Below are positions 33,659 to 43,687 of a stretch of 64,000 bases of DNA, piece by piece. Position numbers and translations under genes: made by a program. Each line of letters opens with the position of its first letter. The first letter of the stretch is position 1. Source of the DNA: JBBAGC01 sp964491265 (lineage in GTDB: Bacteria; Spirochaetota; UBA4802; UBA5550); NCBI GenBank assembly GCA_964491265.1, contig CAZBFP010000014.1, forward strand, positions 1 through 64,000, in the 5' to 3' direction. The notes under the pieces are model-generated. The model had not been told where the DNA came from and searched no databases. It was given only the letters and a program-made list of their open reading frames with translations.

Positions 33659-35776
33659 ATGCCAGTATCAATAAAAAAAATTATTTCAACAATAGAGTCT
33701 ATGCCGGATGTTTTCACCAGAAAAGCTCTTACTGATATTATTGTAAGACCGGAAGATGAAAAACCGGTAAAAAATAATACAGGCAAAAAAAAGAGCGTAT
33801 ACCGCCCCCAGAAGGATATCTCCAAAATAGAAGAAACCCTAACCGCCCTTGCTGCACTGGGATACCTTGAAAAAGGGAAAAAAGTTTTCCGCAAACAGGG
33901 GTCTCTGGAATTTGAAGGGGGTATTAAGCTGAACTCTTCGAAAGATGCTATTGCTGAATATAATGGGAAAGATATTATCATAAGCAGAATCGATTCAAAT
34001 TCAGCACAGAATGAAGACCATGTGCGTATAAAAATCTACGATTACAAAAAAGGATTCTTCTACGGAAAGGTTACGGGAATTTCCAGAAGAAAAAAAACCC
34101 TTCATGCTGCTAAAGTTGAGAGGAAATCGGGGGGGAGCGCCATACTCTCTCTCCTTGACACTCCGGCTGATATGGAAGTTATATGCCAGAAGCCTGTCAA
34201 AGAAATAAATGCAGGGGATTTTGCGATCATTTCCCTTACAGGAAAAACTATATCCGGGAGACGGGACTGCAGAATTATGCAGACATTCGACAGAGAAAAC
34301 GAAGAGTTTGATTTTCTCCGCATTAAGCTGAAACACACCCTCCCTGATGCATACACCGGAAAACTTGAGGAAATTAGCCCTGAAGAACTGATACCTGAAG
34401 ATGAATTAAAAAACCGTAAAGACTACACAAAACTATTCACAGTCACCATTGATGGCGAAACAGCCAAGGATTTTGATGACGCCATATCTATAAAGGCGGG
34501 CAGAAACAGCACAAAGCTTTATGTACATATTGCGGATGTCTCCGCGTATGTAGCCATAGGGTCAGAGCTTGACCAGGAAGCTTTTAAACGCGGAACAAGC
34601 TATTATCTTGGAAGCAAGGTAATCCCCATGCTCCCTGAAGTAATATCAAATGAAAGCTGCTCTCTAAAGGAGACTCAGAAACGATTTACCCTGACAGCTG
34701 AGATTATTTTTGACAGCAGCGGAAATATGACAAAATTTGAAGCTTACCGGGGAATAATAAAAGTCAACAAGCGCCTTACTTATGAAAAGGCTGATGAGAT
34801 TCTCGGGAAAAGGGGCTTCGGGTCCCTTAATGCGAATCTTAAACAGATGTACCTTCTTGCAAAGACGCTAAACAAAAAACGGAGCAGCCAGGGGAGACTT
34901 GACCTTAATCTTACAGACCAGGAAATAATCTATGACGGCGACAAACTAAAAGAGATACGTTTCGCTAAAAGGCTCAGAAGTCACATGCTGATTGAAGAAT
35001 TGATGCTGAGCGCAAATGAGGCTGTTTCACGCTTCATCAAAGAGAAGGAGATTCCCTCTCTTTACAGGGTACATGAAAAGATAAGTGATGACAACAATGA
35101 GTCTCTGAAAAAATTTATGAAAGTACTCGGTATCAAAGTCCCATTAAAAAAAGGAGCAGCCCTCAATCTTCAGGAGGTACTGCATAAAGTGGCTGGAGAG
35201 CCTTATGAGCAGGTTGTGAGCCTTGTAATATTAAAATCGATGATGCAGGCATTTTACGGGCCTGAACCACTGGGTCATTTCGGACTGGGTTTTACAGACT
35301 ACACACATTTTACCTCACCCATAAGAAGATATCCCGACCTTGTTGTTCACAGATGCCTCAAGTCAATTATTGACTCATCACCCCCTCCATATACCATGCC
35401 GGAGCTTCTGGAAATAGGTGAAAAGTCCTCAATAATGGAAAGGATTGCCCAGAAGGGGGAACGTGACCTCATAAAAATTAAATCGTGCCGCATACTGAAG
35501 GATAGTGTGGGCATGGAGTTTGAAGCAGTGATAAGCGGGATGACAAAATTCGGCCTATTTATTTCTCTCATAGATATGCCCATTGAAGGAATGATACCCC
35601 TGAAAAATATGAGAGATGACTATTATATTCTTAATGAAGAGGAGTATACTGTTACCGGTAAAAGGTCGAACAAGGTATTCAGACTTGGAGACAAACTTAA
35701 AGTGAAACTTGTTAAGGCTGAGATTGAAACATTGAGAATCGATTTTGAACCGGCGAGGACTCCACGGAGAAAATGA
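33659..35776 (+). CDS. rnr: Ribonuclease R
   Basis: The 705-residue 3'-5' exoribonuclease degrades structured RNA. It has the N-terminal winged helix (about 10-85), cold-shock domains (about 90-240), the RNB domain (about 250-590; ITIDGETAKDFDDAISI with the catalytic Asp cluster, and HFTSPIRRYPDL) and one S1 domain (about 625-700). The length is normal for RNase R. The promoter is presumably shared with the 33306 gene. Its stop overlaps the start of a LigD-phosphoesterase-like gene by four bases, an unusual and suggestive pairing. Confidence 0.95.
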   Translation: MPVSIKKIISTIESMPDVFTRKALTDIIVRPEDEKPVKNNTGKKKSVYRPQKDISKIEETLTALAALGYLEKGKKVFRKQGSLEFEGGIKLNSSKDAIAEYNGKDIIISRIDSNSAQNEDHVRIKIYDYKKGFFYGKVTGISRRKKTLHAAKVERKSGGSAILSLLDTPADMEVICQKPVKEINAGDFAIISLTGKTISGRRDCRIMQTFDRENEEFDFLRIKLKHTLPDAYTGKLEEISPEELIPEDELKNRKDYTKLFTVTIDGETAKDFDDAISIKAGRNSTKLYVHIADVSAYVAIGSELDQEAFKRGTSYYLGSKVIPMLPEVISNESCSLKETQKRFTLTAEIIFDSSGNMTKFEAYRGIIKVNKRLTYEKADEILGKRGFGSLNANLKQMYLLAKTLNKKRSSQGRLDLNLTDQEIIYDGDKLKEIRFAKRLRSHMLIEELMLSANEAVSRFIKEKEIPSLYRVHEKISDDNNESLKKFMKVLGIKVPLKKGAALNLQEVLHKVAGEPYEQVVSLVILKSMMQAFYGPEPLGHFGLGFTDYTHFTSPIRRYPDLVVHRCLKSIIDSSPPPYTMPELLEIGEKSSIMERIAQKGERDLIKIKSCRILKDSVGMEFEAVISGMTKFGLFISLIDMPIEGMIPLKNMRDDYYILNEEEYTVTGKRSNKVFRLGDKLKVKLVKAEIETLRIDFEPARTPRRK

Positions 35777-36135
35777 ATTTCGTAATACATTATCACAGTA
35801 CTGAAACAGATCATTACGATTTTATGATTGAGAAGGAAGACACACTCTTAACATGGCGCTTAGAATTAGATGATTACAAAAAAATGCTCAATGGGGAAAC
35901 AGCTTCCGCACTGAGCATTCAGGACCACGACAGAAAGTATCTCAATTACCAGGGGCCTGTCAGCTGCGGGCGCGGACATGTGAAGCTGATTGATTCAGGT
36001 AAATATAAAGTAATCAGTAACAATATTTTTCTTCTCCATGGAGATATTGTTTCAGGAAACCTTGCCATAGAAGCAGGGAATGAAGGTAAAGATAGATTTA
36101 CACTGACACCTGGAACCATGAAAGATCACGAATAA
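35773..36135 (+). CDS. LigD-type 3'-phosphoesterase-like protein
   Basis: The 120-residue protein resembles the stand-alone form of the LigD N-terminal phosphoesterase domain, a metal-dependent trimmer of 3' ends. It keeps the pattern HSTETDHYDFMIE: His8, His14 and Asp16 fit the metal ligands, and DHDRKY gives His52 and Tyr56. A Met stands where the Pseudomonas enzyme has its catalytic Arg, as in many short stand-alone members. No LigD or Ku gene is nearby. It overlaps rnr by four bases (ATGA), so translation is coupled. RNA 3'-end healing next to an exonuclease is an attractive but untested reading. Confidence 0.7.
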   Translation: MNFVIHYHSTETDHYDFMIEKEDTLLTWRLELDDYKKMLNGETASALSIQDHDRKYLNYQGPVSCGRGHVKLIDSGKYKVISNNIFLLHGDIVSGNLAIEAGNEGKDRFTLTPGTMKDHE

Positions 36136-36163
36136 ACAATTTATAAAAGGATAAAATTTAACA

Positions 36164-37207
36164 ATGAAAAATGCTGCAATCATCGGAGCTACCGGTTTCG
36201 GCGGTCTTGGTCTTATAGACCTTTTAACATCACATCCTGAGATTAACATAAAAGTACTTGCCGCCCTTGATCATGGAGAAAGTATTTCAAAAATGTATCC
36301 TCACCTCCGAGGGATCTGCGATTTAATGGTAACAGATCCGGAAATGACCGATCTTGACAATATTGACATTGCTTTTCTTGCAACCCCCGATCAGGTGGGG
36401 ATGAAAATAATCAGAAAATTTTATGAACGGAATATTCCTGTAATAGATTTCAGCGGTGATTTCAGGTTCAGCAATATTGAAGATTATAAAATCTATGCTG
36501 CCAACAAGGGCATGTCTGCTGAACACAGTGCCCCTGAATTACTTGCTGAATCAGTTTACGGACTCCCTGAAATAAACAGGGACCTGATAAAAACAGCACC
36601 AATTATAGGGAACCCGGGCTGTTTTGCAATGGCAATGATTCTTGCTCTGCTCCCCCTCTCTGAAGCAGGAGGGATTGACTCCGACACAATCATCTGTGAC
36701 GGCAAAACAGGTGTATCTGGTGCAGGGATTAATCCCGGCCAGGCCAACTCCTATCCTCTCCGATATGAAGCTGCAAACTCATACAGAGAGGGGAAACACC
36801 AGCATCTGGTTGAAGTGGAAAATATCATAAGCAGGTCATGCGGCACGGATAAAAAAATATTTTTTGTTCCCCAGATAATCCCCATGAACAGGGGTATTAT
36901 TGTAACAACATATGCTGACATTAAAGACAGCTATACTGATGAGTCTCTTTACTCACTATACAGTAATTACTATAAAGAATCCCCCTTTGTATTTGTTTCA
37001 CACACCTCACCTCCAACATCAGAGGTAAGGGGAACCAACAGGTGTGTAATCCGGGCCATTCCTGACAAGCGCACAGGTAAAGTAGTAATCGTTTCAGTAA
37101 TTGACAACCTTATAAAAGGGCAGTCAGGTAACGCAGTTCAGAACGCTAACATAAGACTCGGTTTTGATGAAAATACCGGTCTCAATATTACACCCCTTTA
37201 TCCTTAA
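36164..37207 (+). CDS. argC: N-acetyl-gamma-glutamyl-phosphate reductase
   Basis: The 347-residue NADPH enzyme makes N-acetylglutamate semialdehyde in arginine and ornithine synthesis. The N-terminal fold starts AAIIGATGFGGLGLIDLL, and the catalytic Cys lies in IGNPGCFAMAM (about residue 150). The C-terminal HQHLVEVE stretch contains the second family signature. Its length matches type I ArgC. AAGGATAAAATTTAACA leads to the ATG. No other arg gene is adjacent, so the pathway is scattered. The next gene is 107 bases away with its own promoter. Confidence 0.93.
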   Translation: MKNAAIIGATGFGGLGLIDLLTSHPEINIKVLAALDHGESISKMYPHLRGICDLMVTDPEMTDLDNIDIAFLATPDQVGMKIIRKFYERNIPVIDFSGDFRFSNIEDYKIYAANKGMSAEHSAPELLAESVYGLPEINRDLIKTAPIIGNPGCFAMAMILALLPLSEAGGIDSDTIICDGKTGVSGAGINPGQANSYPLRYEAANSYREGKHQHLVEVENIISRSCGTDKKIFFVPQIIPMNRGIIVTTYADIKDSYTDESLYSLYSNYYKESPFVFVSHTSPPTSEVRGTNRCVIRAIPDKRTGKVVIVSVIDNLIKGQSGNAVQNANIRLGFDENTGLNITPLYP

Positions 37208-37213
37208 ATTCGA

Positions 37214-37242
37214 TTGACATATATGGAAAAAATGTTTATATA
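37214..37242 (+). promoter_or_regulatory. Predicted promoter of ptsI
   Basis: TTGACA at 37214-37219 and TATATA at 37237-37242 are exactly 17 bases apart. The start codon of ptsI is 73 bases further on, leaving a long untranslated leader with no recognisable riboswitch fold. Confidence 0.65.
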
Positions 37243-37314
37243 TCTCATTCTTTCGAAGAATTTATCAGTTCAATTTTTTTTAAAAATCAACAATTTCAGG
37301 CGCCGGGATAAATA

Positions 37315-39060
37315 ATGTCAAAAAGAATAAAAAAAGGAATAGTTGCTTCACCTGGGATAAAAATAGGTAAAGCCTTTGTATTTCATGGAAATGAAGTCAA
37401 AATCCCCATGTATGAAATAAGCAGTGATAAAATCGATGAAGAGCTGACAAGATTTGAAGATGCACTGGCAAAGACAAAAAATGAAATTATAGAAATTCAG
37501 AATAAAATTGCAAACGAAGAATTCAAAGATCTGGCTGAAATTTTTTCAACGCATCTTATGGCCCTTGAAGATCCCATCTTCACCGGCAGAGCAAGGAAAA
37601 AAATCCGCCAAGATAAAAAAAACGCTGAATGGATAATAAACGAAATATCTATTGATCTTATAAATACCCTCAGCAAAATTGATGACGAATATCTTAAAGA
37701 GCGGATCATCGATATTTCCGACATCAATAAAAGGCTTATCGGGAATCTTCAGAAAAATGACAGAACCTTGATGTCCGACATTAAAGAGGATGGAATAATA
37801 TTCGCACCGGACATTACACCTTCAGAAACAGCACTCCTCAACAGAAATCATGTAATGGCTTTTGTCACTGATCATGGGGGAAAGACCTCACATACCGCAA
37901 TTATGGCACGATCTATGGATATCCCGGCCATTGTAGGAATGGATGATATTACATCATACGTTAAGACCGGAGATCTGGTTATTGTTGACGCCCTTCATGG
38001 TGAAATAATCATTCATCCCACTGAAGATGAAATTGCCGAATACATGAAATACCAGAAGGATGTGCTTGAGCTTGAGAGGGAACTTGCAAAGCTTACCAGT
38101 CTTCCATCCAGGACACTCGACAATGAGGAGATAGGTATTTTCGGCAACATCGAAATTCCGGATGAAATGGAAATTATTAAATCTCATGGCGCCCAGGGGG
38201 TTGGACTTTTCCGTTCAGAATTTCTTTTTTTAAACAAAGACCTCCCTGATGAGGAGGATCAATACAGACAATTCAGAAAAGTAATAGATTTTTTCTCACC
38301 CTTCCCGGTTACTATTAGAACACTTGATTTCGGCGGGGACAAAATATACAGCTTTATAAAAACTCAGATGGAAATAAATCCATTCCTGGGATGCCGCTCC
38401 ATAAGATTCAGTTTAAAGAATCCTCATCTCTTAATTACACAGCTCCGTGCCATATTAAGAGCAAGTGCTCATGGAGCTGTTCAAATTATGTTTCCCATGA
38501 TATCCACTTTAGATGAGCTGCTTACAGTAAAAAAATATCTTACAGAAACGATGCAGCAGCTTGAAAAAGAAGGTATACCCTTTGATAAAAATATTCCAAC
38601 CGGGATAATGGTTGAGGTTCCCTCTGCGGTTATAACCGCGGATATTCTTGCCGGCCACGTCGATTTCTTTTCTGTTGGAACCAATGACCTGGTACAGTAT
38701 ATCCTTGCAGTTGACAGGGGTAACGAAAAAGTTGCAGACCTCTACAACCCCCTTGATATTTCAGTGCTTAGATACCTTAAAAAGATGTCGGATATATCAA
38801 AGGAATACTCAGTGCCCATATCAATATGCGGTGAAATTGCCGGAGAACCTAATTACACAATGCTCCTTCTCGGCCTGGGCTACAGAAATTTCTCCATGAG
38901 TTCCAAGTATATGTATCAGGTTAAAAAAATTATACGCTCTGTAAAAATTGAGGAGTGTGAGAAACTGGCAGCAAAACTCCTCTCCATGCAGTTAACAGGT
39001 GATATAGAAAAGGAGCTGGATAGCCAGATGAAAAGCAGGTTCCCGGACATTATCTTCTAA
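37315..39060 (+). CDS. ptsI: PTS enzyme I (phosphoenolpyruvate-protein phosphotransferase)
   Basis: The 581-residue cytoplasmic enzyme takes phosphate from PEP to its active His in GGKTSHTAIMARSMDIPAIV (about residue 188) and passes it to HPr. The PEP-binding C-terminal half has GLFRSEFLF, TIRTLDFGGDK, MVEVPSA, VGTNDLVQYILAVDRGNE and the acid/base ISICGE. The length is standard. No ptsH or EII gene is in this window; many bacteria of this sort use an incomplete, regulatory PTS. It overlaps the following methyltransferase gene by one base (TAATG). Confidence 0.94.
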   Translation: MSKRIKKGIVASPGIKIGKAFVFHGNEVKIPMYEISSDKIDEELTRFEDALAKTKNEIIEIQNKIANEEFKDLAEIFSTHLMALEDPIFTGRARKKIRQDKKNAEWIINEISIDLINTLSKIDDEYLKERIIDISDINKRLIGNLQKNDRTLMSDIKEDGIIFAPDITPSETALLNRNHVMAFVTDHGGKTSHTAIMARSMDIPAIVGMDDITSYVKTGDLVIVDALHGEIIIHPTEDEIAEYMKYQKDVLELERELAKLTSLPSRTLDNEEIGIFGNIEIPDEMEIIKSHGAQGVGLFRSEFLFLNKDLPDEEDQYRQFRKVIDFFSPFPVTIRTLDFGGDKIYSFIKTQMEINPFLGCRSIRFSLKNPHLLITQLRAILRASAHGAVQIMFPMISTLDELLTVKKYLTETMQQLEKEGIPFDKNIPTGIMVEVPSAVITADILAGHVDFFSVGTNDLVQYILAVDRGNEKVADLYNPLDISVLRYLKKMSDISKEYSVPISICGEIAGEPNYTMLLLGLGYRNFSMSSKYMYQVKKIIRSVKIEECEKLAAKLLSMQLTGDIEKELDSQMKSRFPDIIF

Positions 39061-39815
39061 TGAAACTGTACAAAGACCTGGCTGAATATTATTTCGCCAT
39101 TGAATCAGAACACAGGAAAGTTGAAGATGATATAAATCTGGTAAAATCATTCCTGGCCGATTTCATGAACCCTTCAATCCTGGACCTTGGATGCGGTACC
39201 GGTGAGCATCTGAACTTTTTAAAGAACAGCACCTCTACCTGCATCGGGATTGATAACAGCATTGAGATGCTTAATATTGCAAAAAAGAGATTCCCTGAAA
39301 AAATTGAGTTTATCCGCAAAAACTTCCGGAACTTCGATTTTTATAATGAATTCGATGTGATAATTTCTCTATTCGGATCCATGGTTTATCTTGTCAATGA
39401 CAAAGACGTGGATACTTTTTTCTGGAATACATGGAGAGCACTGAAACCGGGTGGTATTGGAATATTTGAAGTATGGAATTCCATACCTGTAAAAAAAATC
39501 AGGAGTAAGCCGGTTTCCCTTGTAAGCAAACTGCAATATAAAGATACACTCATTGAAAGGGAACGGGGTTTTGAATTAATTGAAGATTCCACAAGAACTA
39601 TTGCTGAAGTCAAATACAGATACCATCTCCATAGGCCGGATGGAACTGAAGTAATCAATGATACACATATTATGCGCGCCTTTGAACTGAATGAAATTTT
39701 AAAATTTATAAAAGAAAACGGTCTTATTGTAAAAAATATATACGCAAACTCTCTCAAAGAACCATTTAATGAAAACTCCAATAAAATTCTGATAATCTTC
39801 ACTAAAGTTTTATAA
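39060..39815 (+). CDS. SAM-dependent class I methyltransferase
   Basis: The 251-residue protein has a class I SAM-binding fold: motif I SILDLGCGTGEHLNFL (about 40-55), acidic residue in CIGIDNSIEML and NEFDVIISLFGSMVYL. Small-molecule methyltransferases of the UbiE/glycine-methyltransferase type have this look. The substrate is unknown. It follows ptsI with overlapping stop and start, so translation is coupled, but no functional link to the PTS is evident. A bidirectional terminator follows. Confidence 0.82.
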   Translation: MKLYKDLAEYYFAIESEHRKVEDDINLVKSFLADFMNPSILDLGCGTGEHLNFLKNSTSTCIGIDNSIEMLNIAKKRFPEKIEFIRKNFRNFDFYNEFDVIISLFGSMVYLVNDKDVDTFFWNTWRALKPGGIGIFEVWNSIPVKKIRSKPVSLVSKLQYKDTLIERERGFELIEDSTRTIAEVKYRYHLHRPDGTEVINDTHIMRAFELNEILKFIKENGLIVKNIYANSLKEPFNENSNKILIIFTKVL

Positions 39816-39898
39816 ATAAACGGTAGCAGTATAATTTCAGGGATTGTGTCATTCCCGGGAGATTCCATATTTTTTCAGAATAATTTATTAAAATAAAA

Positions 39899-39923
39899 AT
39901 ACCCTGCCGTTTAGACAGGGTAT
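39899..39923. terminator. Bidirectional terminator
   Basis: ATACCCTG and CAGGGTAT form a perfect stem with nine loop bases between the convergent methyltransferase and lon genes, with A runs on the left and T/A runs on the right. Confidence 0.75.
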
Positions 39924-39949
39924 TTAAAAATTTCTATTTCTATAATTAA

Positions 39950-42400
39950 CTACATGGTAACAGGTTTGTCACCTGCAACAGTGTCCTGAATATCTATTTT
40001 CCATTCATCAAAAGTCTCTTTCCACCTGTTGTAAAGATCTTTAGTTGTATTAAGATCCTTAAAGAATTTATCGGGGCTCTCCAGAGCAAGAAAGAATACC
40101 TCTGTTACAGTTGAAACAGGATGAAAAATCATGCTTTCCCTAACATACTCAGGAATTTTATAAAGATCCTTGAAATTCTCCTTCGGGATAATAACATGTT
40201 TAATCTGTGCCCTGTGAGCAGCAAGAACCTTTTCCTTAACTCCACCGATTGGTAAAACCTTACCGCGCAGTGTGATCTCACCTGTCATAGCAACATCACG
40301 GCGTACAGGTATTTTACTGTAAAGGGATGCCATAACTGTTGCCATTGTAATACCGGCAGATGGCCCATCCTTTGGTATTGCCCCTTCAGGAACATGAAGG
40401 TGTATATCAAAATTTTTAAAGACTTCCTCGTCAATATTAAAATACTGCTGATTGGACCGGATAAACGTATATGCCGCCTGGGCGGATTCCTGCATAACCT
40501 CGCCAAGCTTACCTGTAAGCTTAAGGTCGCCTTTACCTTTTATAAGTGATGCCTCCATATTAAGGATTTCACCGCCAACTTCAGTCCAGGCTAACCCTGT
40601 TGCAAATCCGACTTCACTCTCTTCCTCTTTTACCCCATACTTATATCTGGTGGGGCCAAGATATTTCTGAACAATCTCTTCATCAATTATCTTCTTAAAG
40701 TCATCTTCATTTTCTACAGCTTCCCTTGCCACCTTTCTGCAGATCTTTGCAATCACCCTTTCAAGACTCCGCACCCCTGCTTCACGGGTATAGTGCCTTA
40801 TTACATAAAGCATAGACTCTTCAGAAAAGTCTATATTTTCAGGTTTAAGGCCGTTTTCCTCAATCTGCTTATTAAGCAGGAAGTCAATTGCAATTCGAAG
40901 CTTTTCAGGTTCAGTATAGCTTGAAAGTTCAATAATCTCCATCCTGTCCTGAAGCGGAAGAGGTATATTGTGCTGCACATTGGCAGTAGTAATAAACATT
41001 ACATCTGAAAGATTATATGCGACTTCCATGTAATGGTCTATGAATGCGTTGTTCTGTTCAGGGTCAAGAACCTCAAGAAGTGCTGATGAGGGATCCCCTC
41101 TGAAATCCATGGACATCTTGTCAATCTCATCAAGAAGTATAACAGGATTTACTGTTCCGGCTTTTTTCATCATCTGAATGATTCTTCCAGGAAGCGCGCC
41201 CACATATGTTCTTCTATGCCCTCTTATTTCAGCTTCATCCCTTACCCCGCCAAGTGACATGCGCACAAATTTTCTGTCAAGTGCACGGGCAACTGACCGG
41301 CCGAGAGATGTTTTACCCACACCGGGAGGACCCACAAAGCAGAGAATGGGGCCTTTAAGCTTTTTAGAAAGCTTATTAACAGCTATATATTCAATGATAC
41401 GCTCTTTAACCTCTTCAAGGCCATAATGGTCCCGATTGAGAATATCAAAGGCTTCATCAATTTTTTTAATATCCTCTGTCTTCTTCTGCCATGGCACATC
41501 ACGAAGCCACTCAATATAGTTTCTCACAACAGCAGATTCTGCTGACATGGGGGGCATTTTTTCAAGACGCTTAAGCTCCTGATTAACCTTAGCAAGAGCC
41601 TCTTCGCTCATCCCGGCTTCTTCTATAGACTTTTTAAGTTCAACTATTTCGTCTACTTCACCCTCACCCTGGCCAAGTTCCTTCTTTATAACTTTCATCT
41701 GTTCATTGAGATAATACTCTTTCTGGGTCTTCTCCATCTGCTTACGGACCTGACCCTGAATCTTTTTTTCAATATACATTACTTCAATTTCGCCATTTAT
41801 AAGCTCAATAAGACGGTTGATTCTTTCAATGGCACTCCCCTGATCGAGAAGAGACTGTTTATATTCAACTCTCATCTCAATGTGGGAAGCAACAACATCT
41901 GTGAGCTGGGAAATATCTTCAATAGTTTCAGCTGATGTCAGCGCTTCTCTGGGTACTTTTTTGTTCATTTTTATATATTTTTCAAAAACATCAAGAAGAG
42001 CCCTTTTATAACTCCCATTATCAATACTGTTTTCTATCTGTCTTTCTATTCTCTTTATACCTGTTTCCGCATAGTCCCCTTTGTCTTCATAATCGGAAAC
42101 GTAGCACCTGGATATCCCCTCTACAAGAACCTTGATTGTTCCATCAGGGAGTTTCAGAAGCTGAAGTATTTCCGCCACTGTACCAACATCGTAGAGATCC
42201 TCTCTTTCCGGAGATGAATTCTGAGCATCCTCCTGCGTGAGAAGAACAATAAGTCTTTCTTCTTTCATTGCTTTATCAAGAGCTGCTACCGATTTTTCTC
42301 TCCCGACAAAAAGAGGTATTACCATATATGGGAAAACCACCACATCCCGTAAAGGGAGAAGAGGATACTTTTTATCGAAATTTATTACTTTATTTGTCAT
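39950..42400 (-). CDS. lon: ATP-dependent protease Lon
   Basis: The 816-residue AAA+ protease degrades misfolded and regulatory proteins in the cytoplasm. In order: N-terminal substrate domain (about 12-205), AAA+ module with Walker A GPPGVGKTSLG (about 359) and the protease domain with the Ser-Lys dyad in KDGPSAGITMA (about 685) and the downstream GEITLRGKVLPIGGVKEK. The length is standard for LonA. AGGGGAAATA precedes the ATG. It is the last gene of a tig-clpP-clpX-lon cluster, 19 bases after clpX. Confidence 0.97.
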   Translation of the reverse strand: MTNKVINFDKKYPLLPLRDVVVFPYMVIPLFVGREKSVAALDKAMKEERLIVLLTQEDAQNSSPEREDLYDVGTVAEILQLLKLPDGTIKVLVEGISRCYVSDYEDKGDYAETGIKRIERQIENSIDNGSYKRALLDVFEKYIKMNKKVPREALTSAETIEDISQLTDVVASHIEMRVEYKQSLLDQGSAIERINRLIELINGEIEVMYIEKKIQGQVRKQMEKTQKEYYLNEQMKVIKKELGQGEGEVDEIVELKKSIEEAGMSEEALAKVNQELKRLEKMPPMSAESAVVRNYIEWLRDVPWQKKTEDIKKIDEAFDILNRDHYGLEEVKERIIEYIAVNKLSKKLKGPILCFVGPPGVGKTSLGRSVARALDRKFVRMSLGGVRDEAEIRGHRRTYVGALPGRIIQMMKKAGTVNPVILLDEIDKMSMDFRGDPSSALLEVLDPEQNNAFIDHYMEVAYNLSDVMFITTANVQHNIPLPLQDRMEIIELSSYTEPEKLRIAIDFLLNKQIEENGLKPENIDFSEESMLYVIRHYTREAGVRSLERVIAKICRKVAREAVENEDDFKKIIDEEIVQKYLGPTRYKYGVKEEESEVGFATGLAWTEVGGEILNMEASLIKGKGDLKLTGKLGEVMQESAQAAYTFIRSNQQYFNIDEEVFKNFDIHLHVPEGAIPKDGPSAGITMATVMASLYSKIPVRRDVAMTGEITLRGKVLPIGGVKEKVLAAHRAQIKHVIIPKENFKDLYKIPEYVRESMIFHPVSTVTEVFFLALESPDKFFKDLNTTKDLYNRWKETFDEWKIDIQDTVAGDKPVTM

Positions 42401-42419
42401 TATTTCCCCTGAAGAATGA

Positions 42420-43679
42420 TTATGCTGTTTTTTCCTTTTTATTATACTTAATAACAGGACCTTTCTTTTTCAAGACCATATCTTTTGTTATTACTATCTT
42501 CTGAATTTCTGTGTTTGACGGGATATCGTACATCAAATCAAGCATTAGAGTTTCCAGTACAGATCTGAGCCCTCTGGCGCCGGTTTTTCTCTCCATTGAA
42601 ATTGTAGCAATCTCTACAATTGCATCTTCCTCAAACTCAAGTTCAATATCTTCAAAATCAAATATTTTCTGATACTGTTTTATTAGTGAATTTTTAGGCT
42701 CTTTTAGAATCTTCACAAGAGCATCCCTGTCAAGTTCATGAAGATGGGCAATAACAGGAACCCTCCCTACAAATTCAGGTATGAGACCGTACTTGATAAA
42801 ATCTTCAGGTGAAAGATGCAGGGCAATATCAGTCTTTTCAATCTCTTTACTGGACTGAATCTTTGCGCCAAAACCCATGGACTTATTCCCTATCCTGGCC
42901 TGCACAATCTTATCCAGGCCGATAAATGCTCCGCCGAGAACAAATAGAATATTCTTGGTATCTATTGAAATAAATTCCTGATGAGGATGCTTACGCCCCC
43001 CCTGTGGAGGCACATTAGCAGTAGTCCCTTCAATCATTTTAAGAAGAGCCTGCTGCACCCCTTCACCGGAAACATCTCTTGTTATTGAAGGATTTTCAGA
43101 TTTTCTTGAAATTTTATCAATCTCATCTATATAGATAATCCCGATTTCAGCTTTCTTAATATCGCCGTCAGCATTCTGAATGAGCCGAAGGAGAATATTC
43201 TCAACATCCTCCCCCACATAACCAGCCTCAGTTAATGAGGTAGCATCAGCAATGGCGAAAGGAACTTTCAGAAACCTTGCAAGAGTCTGGGCAAGGAGTG
43301 TTTTACCTGAACCTGTGGGCCCGGCAAGAAGAATGTTGCTCTTTTCAAGTTCCACGTCATTTTTAGAAATATTTCTGTTTGAAAAAATTCTTTTATAATG
43401 ATTATAAACAGCAACTGCGAGTATTTTTTTTGCATCATCCTGACCGATTACATACTGATCAAGAACTTCCTTAATATCCCGGGGCTTTGGAAGAGTATCA
43501 AAACTGCTGTCAAACTCATACCCCGCTTCCTCTACTAATATTTCATTACAAAGCTCTATGCATTCGTCGCAGATATAAACATCAGGACCTGCAACAAGTT
43601 TCTTTACTATTTCCTGACTTTTGCCGCAAAATGAACACAAAAGCGGATTTTCCTGTTGATCCTTCTTTTTTACACTCAT
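42420..43679 (-). CDS. clpX: ATP-dependent Clp protease ATP-binding subunit ClpX
   Basis: The 419-residue unfoldase feeds substrates into ClpP. It begins with the C4 zinc-binding domain (CSFCG about 16-20, CDECIELC about 38-45), then the AAA+ module with Walker A GPTGSGKTLLA (about 119-129) and Walker B IIYIDEIDKIS; the GYVGEDVE pore and IGF-like loop (IGNKSMGFGAKI region) follow the usual pattern. GAGGGAATT lies directly before the ATG, 8 bases after the clpP stop. Confidence 0.97.
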   Translation of the reverse strand: MSVKKKDQQENPLLCSFCGKSQEIVKKLVAGPDVYICDECIELCNEILVEEAGYEFDSSFDTLPKPRDIKEVLDQYVIGQDDAKKILAVAVYNHYKRIFSNRNISKNDVELEKSNILLAGPTGSGKTLLAQTLARFLKVPFAIADATSLTEAGYVGEDVENILLRLIQNADGDIKKAEIGIIYIDEIDKISRKSENPSITRDVSGEGVQQALLKMIEGTTANVPPQGGRKHPHQEFISIDTKNILFVLGGAFIGLDKIVQARIGNKSMGFGAKIQSSKEIEKTDIALHLSPEDFIKYGLIPEFVGRVPVIAHLHELDRDALVKILKEPKNSLIKQYQKIFDFEDIELEFEEDAIVEIATISMERKTGARGLRSVLETLMLDLMYDIPSNTEIQKIVITKDMVLKKKGPVIKYNKKEKTA

Positions 43680-43687
43680 AATTCCCT

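Noticed and set aside
37208..37314. Riboswitch in the ptsI leader
   Set aside because: The stretch is AT-rich with no conserved stem set that I recognise; only a promoter can be supported.
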